Shown: piece by piece, positions 1 through 7,495 of the stretch | How the letters are laid out: every line of letters begins with the position of its first letter | Numbering within the stretch: the first letter of the stretch is position 1 | Assembly: GCA_019058515.1 (NCBI GenBank) | Contig: JAHPYY010000094.1 | Coordinates: 1-53,511, forward strand | DNA: 53,511 nt | From: Promethearchaeota archaeon | GTDB lineage: Archaea > Asgardarchaeota > Lokiarchaeia > Sigynarchaeales > SOKP01 | Direction: 5' to 3' | The notes under the pieces: generated by a model | What the model was told of the DNA's origin: nothing | The model's database searches: none | The model's input: only the letters and a program-made list of their open reading frames with translations | Position numbers and translations under genes: made by a program

Positions 1-678
1 GGGTTGAATATTTCCAGGTACTGCCATTGCTGCGAATTGGCGGGTTACTCCATCAGGATAATAGCTGCGATCGTATTCCATTGACCTATATCTTCTTCCT
101 AACTCCTCATCGTAAGGAAAAGTGCCGTATATTGTTCTGTCGCGCTTGACCGTTTCTTCGATATACGCTTCGCGTTCTGAAGGAGGGGGAGCGAACAACT
201 GCGCTACAATTTCCTGTTTTCCTGGAGGCAAGCTGGGATTTCCCGTCGTGCTCATAATCACCGTAAGAGAGAGTACCCGAGAAGGATGTTTATAGGCAAG
301 AACCTGGGCAATCATACCACCCATAGAAGCACCACATATGTGTGCCTTTTCTATATTTAAAGCGTCTAATAGACCAGCTGTGTCGTCTGCCATGTCTTCT
401 AAAGTGTATTGTATTTCGGGTAATTCCCCACGAGCGTGGGCAGCGTTGATCTCCGTAAAATTAGGGACACCTGCATCTTCAAATTTAGTCGATAATCCTA
501 CATCTCGGTTGTCGTATCTGATGACAAAAAAGCCTTTTTCCGTAAATTTTTCGCAAAATTCGTCAGTCCATGCGAGCAACTGACTTCCTAGTCCTGCAAT
601 CATTAGTAATGGCTTTGAAGTAGGATCTCCGACAGTCTCGTATTCGATTTCTATGTGATTTACCATTGCTTTTGGCAT
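1..678 (-). CDS. alpha/beta hydrolase, partial (3' end outside window)
   Basis: The reading frame is open from an ATG at 678 to the left edge, giving the first 226 residues; the C-terminus is missing. It begins MPKAMVNHIEIEYETVGDP, the usual N-terminal strand of the alpha/beta-hydrolase fold. The oxyanion segment LLMIAGLGSQ and the nucleophile elbow GASMGG (GxSxG, Ser about residue 110) follow. The layout resembles the proline-iminopeptidase/esterase branch, but the substrate cannot be told from sequence. The catalytic His and probably the Asp would lie off the window. It is transcribed divergently from the PadR gene, with about 220 bases between the two starts. The fold assignment is strong; the activity is open. 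Confidence 0.85.
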   Translation of the reverse strand, partial: MPKAMVNHIEIEYETVGDPTSKPLLMIAGLGSQLLAWTDEFCEKFTEKGFFVIRYDNRDVGLSTKFEDAGVPNFTEINAAHARGELPEIQYTLEDMADDTAGLLDALNIEKAHICGASMGGMIAQVLAYKHPSRVLSLTVIMSTTGNPSLPPGKQEIVAQLFAPPPSEREAYIEETVKRDRTIYGTFPYDEELGRRYRSMEYDRSYYPDGVTRQFAAMAVPGNIQP

Positions 679-899
679 TGTGGTTCCATTTTAATTGTAA
701 TTATTAATTATATTAATTGTATGAATGAAATCTAACAAAAACTTTTTGTAATTTTGAAAAATTCTGGGTTTTTGTGTAGAAAATGCCCTTTAATCAATGT
801 TCGATCTCCGATACATTTAAATACCTTAATTTTCTTTATTATATTAATATTCGATTTATGATATATTCAAATCGAAATACAATCGCAAGTGATGAAAAA

Positions 900-1571
900 A
901 TGTTTTTTGGAAAAAAATTTAGCGGTTATCAAAAAGGATCGTTGTCAGGATTAGACATACTGGTATTATCTATTATAATCAATAACGAAACAGGAATAAC
1001 GGGTTACGAAATCATCAATGAGATAAATAAAACATTTAAAAACCTGTGGAAAGCTTCAGCGGGAACGATTTATCCGCTTTTAAATCGGCTTGCGGAAAAA
1101 AATTATTTGGAAGTCGAGGAAGTCGAAGAGAACAATCGCCAGAAAAAAATATATCGAATATCTGACATAGGTAAAGAGAGAGTGAAGAATATTTTAGAAA
1201 ATAACCTAATTCCAAGCATTGATACGCTTAGCGACTACATTCAAACGATAATCAAAGCAATTCCTATGCCAAACATCGAAAGTAAGATGTTTTCATGCTT
1301 CCCTTTCCGACATGTACCTCACGAAGTCGATATTGACGAATCGGATTATTCATTAGAAAATATTAGAAGAATCCAAAAGCACATCAATCGGTTAACTCAT
1401 TCAAAAGAAGCGCTAAAATCCAGACAAGTTGCTATGGAAAACCAAATTGAACATTTAGAGGATCAAATCAAGAAATTAGGCGAATTGCTAGACCACATTA
1501 GAGAAAAGAGAGAAAAGACTGCAAAAACAATAGAAATTGTCGAAGACGACGATGAATTTGAGGATTTTTAA
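900..1571 (+). CDS. PadR-family transcriptional regulator with C-terminal coiled coil
   Basis: The first 110 residues form a PadR winged helix: SGLDILVLSIIINNETGITG, then GYEIINEINKTF, then the recognition segment KASAGTIYPLLNRLAEKNY and a wing ending in YRISDIGKERV. The remaining part, roughly residues 150-223, is charged and helical (HINRLTHSKEALKSRQ and after) and is probably a coiled coil for dimerisation. I place the start at ATG 900 because the family begins just before this helix; an in-frame ATG at 858 and a longer frame to 783 exist. The next two genes on the same strand are Hsp20 chaperones, so it may regulate them, as PadR genes often sit beside their targets. That link is inference. 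Confidence 0.85.
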   Translation: MFFGKKFSGYQKGSLSGLDILVLSIIINNETGITGYEIINEINKTFKNLWKASAGTIYPLLNRLAEKNYLEVEEVEENNRQKKIYRISDIGKERVKNILENNLIPSIDTLSDYIQTIIKAIPMPNIESKMFSCFPFRHVPHEVDIDESDYSLENIRRIQKHINRLTHSKEALKSRQVAMENQIEHLEDQIKKLGELLDHIREKREKTAKTIEIVEDDDEFEDF

Positions 1572-1644
1572 GATCAATAGGTGAAAATTTGTAAATCGAA
1601 TAAAAATAAAATAAAATTAAAGAAAAAGGAGGAACGAAAAGAAA

Positions 1645-2142
1645 ATGAGTTACAAAGGAAATTACGACCCTAAATGTTGGCACAAATATGGAAGACATGG
1701 ACCGATGCCACCCTTTTTTAACAAGGATTTTTCAAAAATGATCCATGGAATAATGGGTCACTTTAAAGATTACATGGGAGACTTTAAAGGCTTTAAAGGA
1801 TGGATACCTCACGAACTTATCGAGGGTGACGATTTTTACACAGTGGTTGTTCCTTTACCTGGACTTTCAAAAGACGATGTGAAAGTATCCTTGATTAACG
1901 ACAATTTAAATGTGTCTACTACTAAACCAAAATTAGAAGAGGACGAAGGAGAAAAACGAAGAAAAAGCATTTTCTCTTGGATTTATGAGCGACCAATTAA
2001 CTTAGACATCCCCTTACCGACCGATGCTGACGAAAACAATGTTAAGTCTATGATGAAGAACGGGTTGTTAAAAATCAAACTTGGCAAAAAACCAGCAAGA
2101 AAAATTGACATAAACACTGAAGAAAGTAATTCTTTTAAATAG
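1645..2142 (+). CDS. hsp20: small heat shock protein (Hsp20/alpha-crystallin)
   Basis: This is a 165-residue ATP-independent holdase type chaperone that would bind unfolding proteins in the cytoplasm. A long N-terminal arm rich in Phe, Gly and His (residues 1-55) precedes the alpha-crystallin domain. Within it lie VVVPLPGLSKDDVKVSL, the strand NLNVSTTKP, and the conserved NGLLKIKLGKKP near the C-terminus, the family's GxLxxxx strand. A strong Shine-Dalgarno (AAAGGAGG, about 1624-1633) stands before the ATG. It lies between a PadR regulator and a second Hsp20 copy, 53 bases before the latter, so the three may be one heat-response unit. Confidence 0.9.
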   Translation: MSYKGNYDPKCWHKYGRHGPMPPFFNKDFSKMIHGIMGHFKDYMGDFKGFKGWIPHELIEGDDFYTVVVPLPGLSKDDVKVSLINDNLNVSTTKPKLEEDEGEKRRKSIFSWIYERPINLDIPLPTDADENNVKSMMKNGLLKIKLGKKPARKIDINTEESNSFK

Positions 2143-2195
2143 AAATTAAGAATTGAAAAATTTTACTTACCAAACACAAAAAAAGGTAGAAAAAA

Positions 2196-2663
2196 ATGTG
2201 TAATACAGGAAACTATGCAAAATATGGGGCACACTCCCGATTTTCTGGTCCTGTTAAATTTCGGATGGCGTGTGGTCCGCGTATGCGATGGTGGCCAGGA
2301 TTATATTCTCACGGCTATATTCCTTACAACATGGAGGATTTAGGCGAAGAATACCTCATAACAGTACCCTTGGTCGGACGCTCTAAAGAAGAGGTGTCCG
2401 TTTCCTTAATAAACAACATTTTGAATGTTTCGGCTACAAAACCGAAATCTGAACGAGATGCTGTAAAAGAAAGCGAAGAGGAAAAGAAAAAAGAGCGGGT
2501 ATATCAAAGGAAATACTACTCTTTTGTTGATGTAAATATGGACATTACGCTTCCTAGAGATGCCGATATAGAGTCTGTTAGTTCTAAGATGTCTAAAGGG
2601 TTGTTAGAAATTCGAATGAGGAAAATCCCTGGTAAAAACATCGACATTACCGAAAATAACTAA
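2196..2663 (+). CDS. hsp20: small heat shock protein (Hsp20/alpha-crystallin), second copy
   Basis: This 155-residue paralogue of the preceding gene has the same plan. It has an N-terminal arm with Arg, Trp and Met in place of the Phe-rich arm, then ITVPLVGRSKEEVSVSL, NILNVSATKPKSE, a charged insert (EEKKKERVY) and the closing strand KGLLEIRMRKIPGK. The two crystallin domains align throughout but are clearly diverged, so the duplication is not recent. Such pairs can form mixed oligomers; that is family knowledge, not visible here. The stop is followed within 6 bases by a long imperfect hairpin (2669-2740). Confidence 0.9.
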   Translation: MCNTGNYAKYGAHSRFSGPVKFRMACGPRMRWWPGLYSHGYIPYNMEDLGEEYLITVPLVGRSKEEVSVSLINNILNVSATKPKSERDAVKESEEEKKKERVYQRKYYSFVDVNMDITLPRDADIESVSSKMSKGLLEIRMRKIPGKNIDITENN

Positions 2664-2668
2664 TAAAA

Positions 2669-2740
2669 TTTGGTGCACTTTAGAATTTAACCGATAAGAT
2701 TTGAGCATCCTAGCCGGGTTTTTATTCTAAGCACACCAAA
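2669..2740 (+). terminator. nested inverted repeat after hsp20, followed by T-run
   Basis: TTTGGTG (2669-2675) pairs with CACCAAA (2734-2740), and TTAGAAT (2680-2686) pairs with ATTCTAA (2724-2730). Inside these, AACC pairs with GGTT. A T-rich run follows at about 2747-2756. Its position 6 bases after the hsp20 stop suggests a 3' end element or transcription terminator. A structured RNA or an old insertion footprint are alternatives. Confidence 0.45.
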
Positions 2741-2860
2741 TAATATATTTTTTTCTTACTTATATTTTTATATTATATTCTCAAATCCATTGAGGTTTTT
2801 ATTGGCAATTCTATAATAAACAATTAATCCAAACGAACTGAAAATTACAATGGAACCAGA

Positions 2861-4096
2861 TTATGTTCTCTTCTTTTTTCTTATTAAATAGGTTCCAATC
2901 GATATCACAAATACAACAGCGATGATAAGCACAATAATAATGACTGCTGTTGGATAATCATCGCTGGGTTCGTCGGGAGATAAGGCGGGAAGTATGTATT
3001 TGTATAGTAAAGCGTCCACTAATGGATATTCTTTATTAAAATAGGCGTTAAATCCAACTACTAAGTCATTTTCTGGACTCACATAAATATACTGCCCATA
3101 GGCGCCCCTTGCGCAATAAATGTCGTATTTAGGGATTGTCCACCATTGATACCCGTAACCCGTAGTTTTTGTCATGTAGGGGTAATATCTCGTCTGAGTT
3201 GCATTTTCTACCCAATCCTTGGAGATTATCTCTTTCCCGTCCCAAATACCGTTGTTTAAATATAGGTATCCCAATTTCACCATATCGGGAGGTCTTAAAT
3301 ATAAGCCTCCGCCCGTGTGGTACCACCCTCCGGAAGCAGGCAACCATAACACGTCCGAAATTCCCAAGGGTTCGAATAGATACTTCTTTGCGAATTGTAG
3401 GGTTGTGTATCCAGAAACTTGTTGAATAATAGCTCCTAGAAGAATAGAAGCACCTGAATTATACACCCATATTTCTCCTGGTTCGTATGCCATCGTTGTA
3501 TCTAACACATGCTGAACTACATCCAAGCTTTGATGCATTGCGGTGAGTGAGTTATTTGGATCAGTATAAGGTAAACTATGTTCGTCCCAATCAAATCCCG
3601 CCGTCATTGTTAATAGATCTTCTAGTGTCATGGTTTTCTTGCGAGCGTCAAGATTAGAAATTGTATAATCTGGAAAGAAATCCACTACTTTTTGCCGTAT
3701 ATTATTAATATAACCTTCGTGCAGAGCAATTCCTATAAGAGTAGAAGTAAAGCTTTTAGTGACTGATTGTAACATGTGCTTTTTTTCACTATCATAGGTC
3801 TTTCCAAAATATTGTTCAAGAACCATGTATCCGTTTTTTACAATAATCACGGAATGCGCTCCAGTATAACTTGATTCGATTTCGTCGATCATATCGTTCA
3901 GTCTGCTTGAACTCATCCCTTGTTCTGCAGGCGTAGAAGTTAGCCAACTATTTGTAGGCCAATAATCGCGTGAGGAAGACTTTCGGAGGTTCACACTCAA
4001 ATAAGAGAATCCAATTAGTGAAATGTTTAAAATCGATAATACAGTTAATAATAAGACGAAAGAACACGAAACAACGGTTTGTTTTTTATGTTTCAT
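2861..4096 (-). CDS. membrane-anchored serine hydrolase, beta-lactamase class C/PBP-like
   Basis: This 411-residue protein has an N-terminal hydrophobic segment (about residues 9-34, signal or anchor) and a second transmembrane helix at the C-terminus (TAVIIIVLIIAVVFVISIG) followed by RKKKRT. The bulk should therefore be outside the cell and anchored. Class C beta-lactamase motifs are present: SVTK (SxxK, the nucleophile Ser and Lys, about residue 113), YNSG near residue 211 in place of YxN, and HTGGG in place of the KTG box. Such proteins in archaea are peptidases or esterases; antibiotic resistance is not implied. It stands alone, tail to tail with the hsp20 gene. Confidence 0.88.
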   Translation of the reverse strand: MKHKKQTVVSCSFVLLLTVLSILNISLIGFSYLSVNLRKSSSRDYWPTNSWLTSTPAEQGMSSSRLNDMIDEIESSYTGAHSVIIVKNGYMVLEQYFGKTYDSEKKHMLQSVTKSFTSTLIGIALHEGYINNIRQKVVDFFPDYTISNLDARKKTMTLEDLLTMTAGFDWDEHSLPYTDPNNSLTAMHQSLDVVQHVLDTTMAYEPGEIWVYNSGASILLGAIIQQVSGYTTLQFAKKYLFEPLGISDVLWLPASGGWYHTGGGLYLRPPDMVKLGYLYLNNGIWDGKEIISKDWVENATQTRYYPYMTKTTGYGYQWWTIPKYDIYCARGAYGQYIYVSPENDLVVGFNAYFNKEYPLVDALLYKYILPALSPDEPSDDYPTAVIIIVLIIAVVFVISIGTYLIRKKKRT

Positions 4097-4203
4097 AATC
4101 CAATAGAGATTTAGTTTTATTTACTTCGTAAGATAAATCGATTTAAGACTTTTTCTGTAATCTTCTGAAACGAGTAATTTCAACAAGTTTAATACTTGAA
4201 TTT

Positions 4204-4220
4204 TACTGATATATTACTCT
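4204..4220 (+). repeat. 17-bp direct repeat, copy 1, in a 372-base gene-free stretch
   Basis: TACTGATATATTACTCT occurs here and again, exactly, at 5185-5201. The rest of the gap 4097-4468 is AT-rich and I see no gene in it. This gap is the 5' flank of the minus-strand hydrolase, so the copy may be part of its promoter region; the core TATATTA is TATA-like. Confidence 0.5.
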
Positions 4221-4468
4221 GTGTAATTTCTTGTGAGAAATTCATTAAAATTATCGTTTGGGTTATTGAATTTGAGTACAATTATGATTGAAATTAAGAT
4301 TTTAGTATTTTATAATTAAAGAAAAATAAAAAGTAATATCGAATTTTTTTCTTTTTGTTTGACTCGTGAGCAAATTATTCAAAATCCTTTTTCAATTTGC
4401 ATATTTTTTAACGCTCAAACTTGATTAACCTTCGTAATCCGTGATATTATAGGATTTGAGGGGAAAAA

Positions 4469-4879
4469 TCACTTATGCTTAACGAATTTAATGTTTTTCA
4501 TTACATCTTTTAAGTCTTCAAGTTTGAACCCCTTTTTCTCTAGTCCCGAATCGACGCTAGCGTATTTATGCCCGTGTGATATATCCTTGTGATTCTCTTT
4601 TGAAATTTCTATGCCTAGTTCGGAAGGTAATGATTTTATATCGTATAAAATCTGAGTAATCTCTTCAAATCTAGGTAAGAGATACCCTTCAATCATTTCC
4701 GCAAATTTGGGTGATAATTGAGGAGATCTCGAAATTAAATCAATACTTTCGATTAAAGCTTCAATTTGCTTCCTATTTAGTTTTACTATCCCGTATTCTT
4801 TTCCCTTCTGTTTAAAATTTTCATGTATTAGGATTTGGTCATTAACAACGACATTATATTTATATTCAGACTCACTCAT
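4469..4879 (-). CDS. hypothetical protein, helical
   Basis: This is a 136-residue soluble protein I do not recognise. It has a short beta-like N-terminus (YKYNVVVNDQILIHENFKQ), a helical centre (LNRKQIEALIESIDLISRS, then EMIEGYLLPRFEEITQILYD) and a basic C-terminal tail. It has no membrane segment, no cysteines and no nucleotide-binding motif. Codon use and A+T content match the neighbours, and the ATG at 4879 has GGGAGAAC just upstream as a plausible ribosome site, so it is probably real. It lies alone between two gene-poor gaps. Confidence 0.65.
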   Translation of the reverse strand: MSESEYKYNVVVNDQILIHENFKQKGKEYGIVKLNRKQIEALIESIDLISRSPQLSPKFAEMIEGYLLPRFEEITQILYDIKSLPSELGIEISKENHKDISHGHKYASVDSGLEKKGFKLEDLKDVMKNIKFVKHK

Positions 4880-5184
4880 TTTTAGTTCTCCCTTTTATGT
4901 TGAATTAATATCTTTTTCAATTTTGAATTATAAATCATATATAGTTTCTTGTCAGAATTGAGCTTATTTTTTGACAACAACGGCGAATATTCTAATTATT
5001 TCGATGTCCTCCCTTTTATTATTTCATGAATGTATTTCATAAGATAGTCTTTGATAAACTCAATTTAAATAAATGAAAACTTATTATTTAAATATTCTAT
5101 ACTTTTGGATATCGTTTTTTAAGTATCTAAACTAATTTTTAGAAGCTCTTAATCAAATCAAAAGATAATATTACCGTGGTATTA

Positions 5185-5201
5185 TACTGATATATTACTC
5201 T
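5185..5201 (+). repeat. 17-bp direct repeat, copy 2, upstream of the RHH gene
   Basis: This is an exact second copy of TACTGATATATTACTCT (first at 4204-4220). It lies 54 bases before the likely start codon of a ribbon-helix-helix protein, where an archaeal promoter or operator would be. The remaining gap 4880-5254 holds no gene I can see. Confidence 0.5.
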
Positions 5202-5254
5202 TTCGAACTTTGAATTTATTAATAACACTTCTAAAAATTGGTGATTTTAACAAA

Positions 5255-5410
5255 TTGAGATTAGTAACTTGTCATCTGCCTGAGGCGTACTTAACTGGTA
5301 TTGAAGAGCTAGTTAATATGAACCTTTATCCGAACCGTTCTGAAGTCATTCGCGTCGCTATTAGAGACTTATTGAAGAGTGAACTCACAACTCTCATTAA
5401 GAAAGAATAA
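5255..5410 (+). CDS. ribbon-helix-helix (CopG/Arc-like) DNA-binding protein
   Basis: The 51-residue protein reads LRLVTCHLPEAYLTGIEE, then LVNMNLYPNRSEVIRVAIRD. This is the classic RHH form: a short N-terminal strand that pairs in the dimer and enters the major groove, followed by helix A and helix B with the conserved RSEVIRxAIRDLL. The frame is open from a TTG at 5210, but GGTGA at 5240-5244 is well spaced for the TTG at 5255, which also puts the strand at the N-terminus. It is likely an autorepressor or local regulator. The exact 17-bp repeat 54 bases upstream could be part of its operator; that is inference. Confidence 0.8.
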   Translation: MRLVTCHLPEAYLTGIEELVNMNLYPNRSEVIRVAIRDLLKSELTTLIKKE

Positions 5411-5535
5411 AAATACTCCTTTTTTCCTTTTTATTTTATTGTAAGGATCGAATTGAGTTAAGGATTATGTCACATGTATAGTATCAATTAAACTAATTTC
5501 TGTAACTTTTATTACATTAATACGTTCTTTTCTTC

Positions 5536-6393
5536 GTGCCTTACAGTCATTTCGATTTCAAAATTATAGATGCTCACGTTCACTTTTTTCCTCCGCGTAT
5601 TTTTAAGGCGATTTGGAACTCGTTAGAATTACCCAACGAAAATGGGGAGGTCACTGGATGGCCAATCCAATACAAATTAGAAACTGAAGAGCTGGTGAAT
5701 TTTTTAAGGGCTCAAAATATTGTGGGATTTACGGCTTATAATTATGCTCACAAACAAGGAGTTGCGGAGTATATTAACGATTGGACCTACAATTTTGCCA
5801 AAACATACCAAGAAGTGCTACCTTTTGGCTCAGTATGGCCTGACGATAAGAATAAACTGGATTATATAACAAAAATAATAGAAGAGTATAACTTCATAGG
5901 AATAAAAATTCAACCTCTCGTTCAGAAATTTTATCCCGACGACCCGAGAATGCATGAAATATACGAGTTTTTAGTTGATCGCGGGTGTTGGATATGCTTC
6001 CACGCGGGTACAGCTCCTTATCGAAATAAGTACATTGGGTACGATAACTTCATAAAGTTTATGAATAGATATCCTGACGCAAAGGTAATCGTAGCACATA
6101 TGGGAGCGTATGAATATAAGAAATTCATGAGCTTGTTTAATCAATTTGATAACTTTTACTTAGATACCACTATGATTTACATTCCAGATGAACATTTCAG
6201 GGAAAGAAAGTATAATCGTCCTACTAAGGAGGATTTGTTGTCATATGAAGATAGAATATTATTTGGCAGTGATTTTCCGAATCTTCCCTACGATTACTCA
6301 ATATCTACTAAAGGGTTGTTAGATATGAATTTACCCAAAACCTTTTACGACAAGATTTTCTATGAAAATGCGAAGAGGCTTTTAATAAGGTGA
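5536..6393 (+). CDS. amidohydrolase-2 family metal-dependent hydrolase
   Basis: This 285-residue TIM-barrel hydrolase of the ACMSD/amidohydrolase-2 type starts at GTG. The metal ligands are visible in order: DAHVHF (HxH, residues 13-17), CFHAGTAP (His about 154), VIVAHMGAYE (His about 183) and FGSDFPN (catalytic Asp about 240). The length is normal for the family, which includes decarboxylases and hydrolases of small carboxylates. The substrate cannot be assigned. It seems to be a single-gene unit, with the next gene starting 73 bases downstream on the same strand. Confidence 0.88.
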   Translation: MPYSHFDFKIIDAHVHFFPPRIFKAIWNSLELPNENGEVTGWPIQYKLETEELVNFLRAQNIVGFTAYNYAHKQGVAEYINDWTYNFAKTYQEVLPFGSVWPDDKNKLDYITKIIEEYNFIGIKIQPLVQKFYPDDPRMHEIYEFLVDRGCWICFHAGTAPYRNKYIGYDNFIKFMNRYPDAKVIVAHMGAYEYKKFMSLFNQFDNFYLDTTMIYIPDEHFRERKYNRPTKEDLLSYEDRILFGSDFPNLPYDYSISTKGLLDMNLPKTFYDKIFYENAKRLLIR

Positions 6394-6466
6394 ATTTTTT
6401 CCAAAAAATGCATTTTTTTCTTACCGTTCATTTTTCTACCAAACTTACCATTTAAATCATTTAATC

Positions 6467-7495
6467 ATGAATGAATTGACAATTGACGATAAATTGTTTT
6501 TCTTTGAAAAACACTTCTTTACTCTCGATGGGTTATGGATGATCGAAACCGAAAACGCTATAGATTGGGACACCGCGTTAAAAATCGACATAGAAGTTTG
6601 GAATCGATTAATTAAAATTATAATTCGCAGACTCAAGAGGTATTTAAAAATTGAAGGTAATTCGCTTCAAGAACTATTACAAATTCTCAGCTTCAGATGG
6701 TCTGCAGAGGGTTGGAAATACGAAATTTCAAACTCGTCGTTCAATAAAGCGACAACAAAAGTTTTTGAGTGTCCCTATCACTCAGCAATGGATAGAAATC
6801 CCGAGCGGCATGACAAAATCCCACTAATTTGTAAAAATATGTGTATACCATTTTATAGGTCGATTGCAAAGGAATGCAACCCTTCTATTGATTTAAAACG
6901 ACCTAAGCTACTCGCTAAAGGAGACGATTACTGTAGTTTCGAGTATTCTATAGAACCACTAAATGAGAGCAAAAAGGAAGCAGATTTTAAGTTATATACA
7001 CCTGAAACACTTACTAATAGAGACAGAATATATTACTTTGAAAAGAATTTCAAAACTTTGGATGGCTTATGGATGATATGCGTCGAAGAGGAAAAAGATT
7101 TTGACCTCGCGTTAAATTTGGATATTATTGTTTGGCAAAGACTATATGGGATAGTTTTTAGACGCGTAAAAAGGTATTTAGATATTAAAGGTAATTCCTT
7201 GAAAGATTTAACATCAATTCTGTCGTTTACTTGGAAATGCGAGGGCATGAAGCATCGTGTTATAAAAGCAAATGAAGAAGAAGTTATTATCGAGGTAACT
7301 GAATGCCCTTACATCGATGCTATGAAAAGAAATTCAAATCGGCGAGACAAGACGAGCTTAATTTGTAGCGAAATGTGCGTCCCTTATTTAGAAACTAGCA
7401 TAAAAGAATTTAATCCAAATATAACTATTAAGCGTCAAAAGTTTATTGGCTCAGACGACGATATTTGTGACTTTGTAGTTGAGCTAGAATCCTAA
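6467..7495 (+). CDS. tandem-duplicated ATC-hydrolase-like (DUF6125-type) protein
   Basis: The 342 residues consist of two copies of one domain, about residues 6-165 and 184-340. Both copies carry the same blocks in order: FFEKHFFTLDGLWMI / YFEKNFKTLDGLWMI, then VWNRL / VWQRL, a basic helix IIRRLKRYL / VFRRVKRYL, ECPYHSAMDRN / ECPYIDAMKRN, and LICKNMCIPF / LICSEMCVPY. The paired Cys in ECPY and LIC..MC resemble the L-2-amino-thiazoline-4-carboxylate hydrolase-like family, often involved in sulfur or redox chemistry and usually a single domain. The family name is from memory of its motifs. Both copies keep their Cys, so both halves may be active. Confidence 0.7.
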   Translation: MNELTIDDKLFFFEKHFFTLDGLWMIETENAIDWDTALKIDIEVWNRLIKIIIRRLKRYLKIEGNSLQELLQILSFRWSAEGWKYEISNSSFNKATTKVFECPYHSAMDRNPERHDKIPLICKNMCIPFYRSIAKECNPSIDLKRPKLLAKGDDYCSFEYSIEPLNESKKEADFKLYTPETLTNRDRIYYFEKNFKTLDGLWMICVEEEKDFDLALNLDIIVWQRLYGIVFRRVKRYLDIKGNSLKDLTSILSFTWKCEGMKHRVIKANEEEVIIEVTECPYIDAMKRNSNRRDKTSLICSEMCVPYLETSIKEFNPNITIKRQKFIGSDDDICDFVVELES

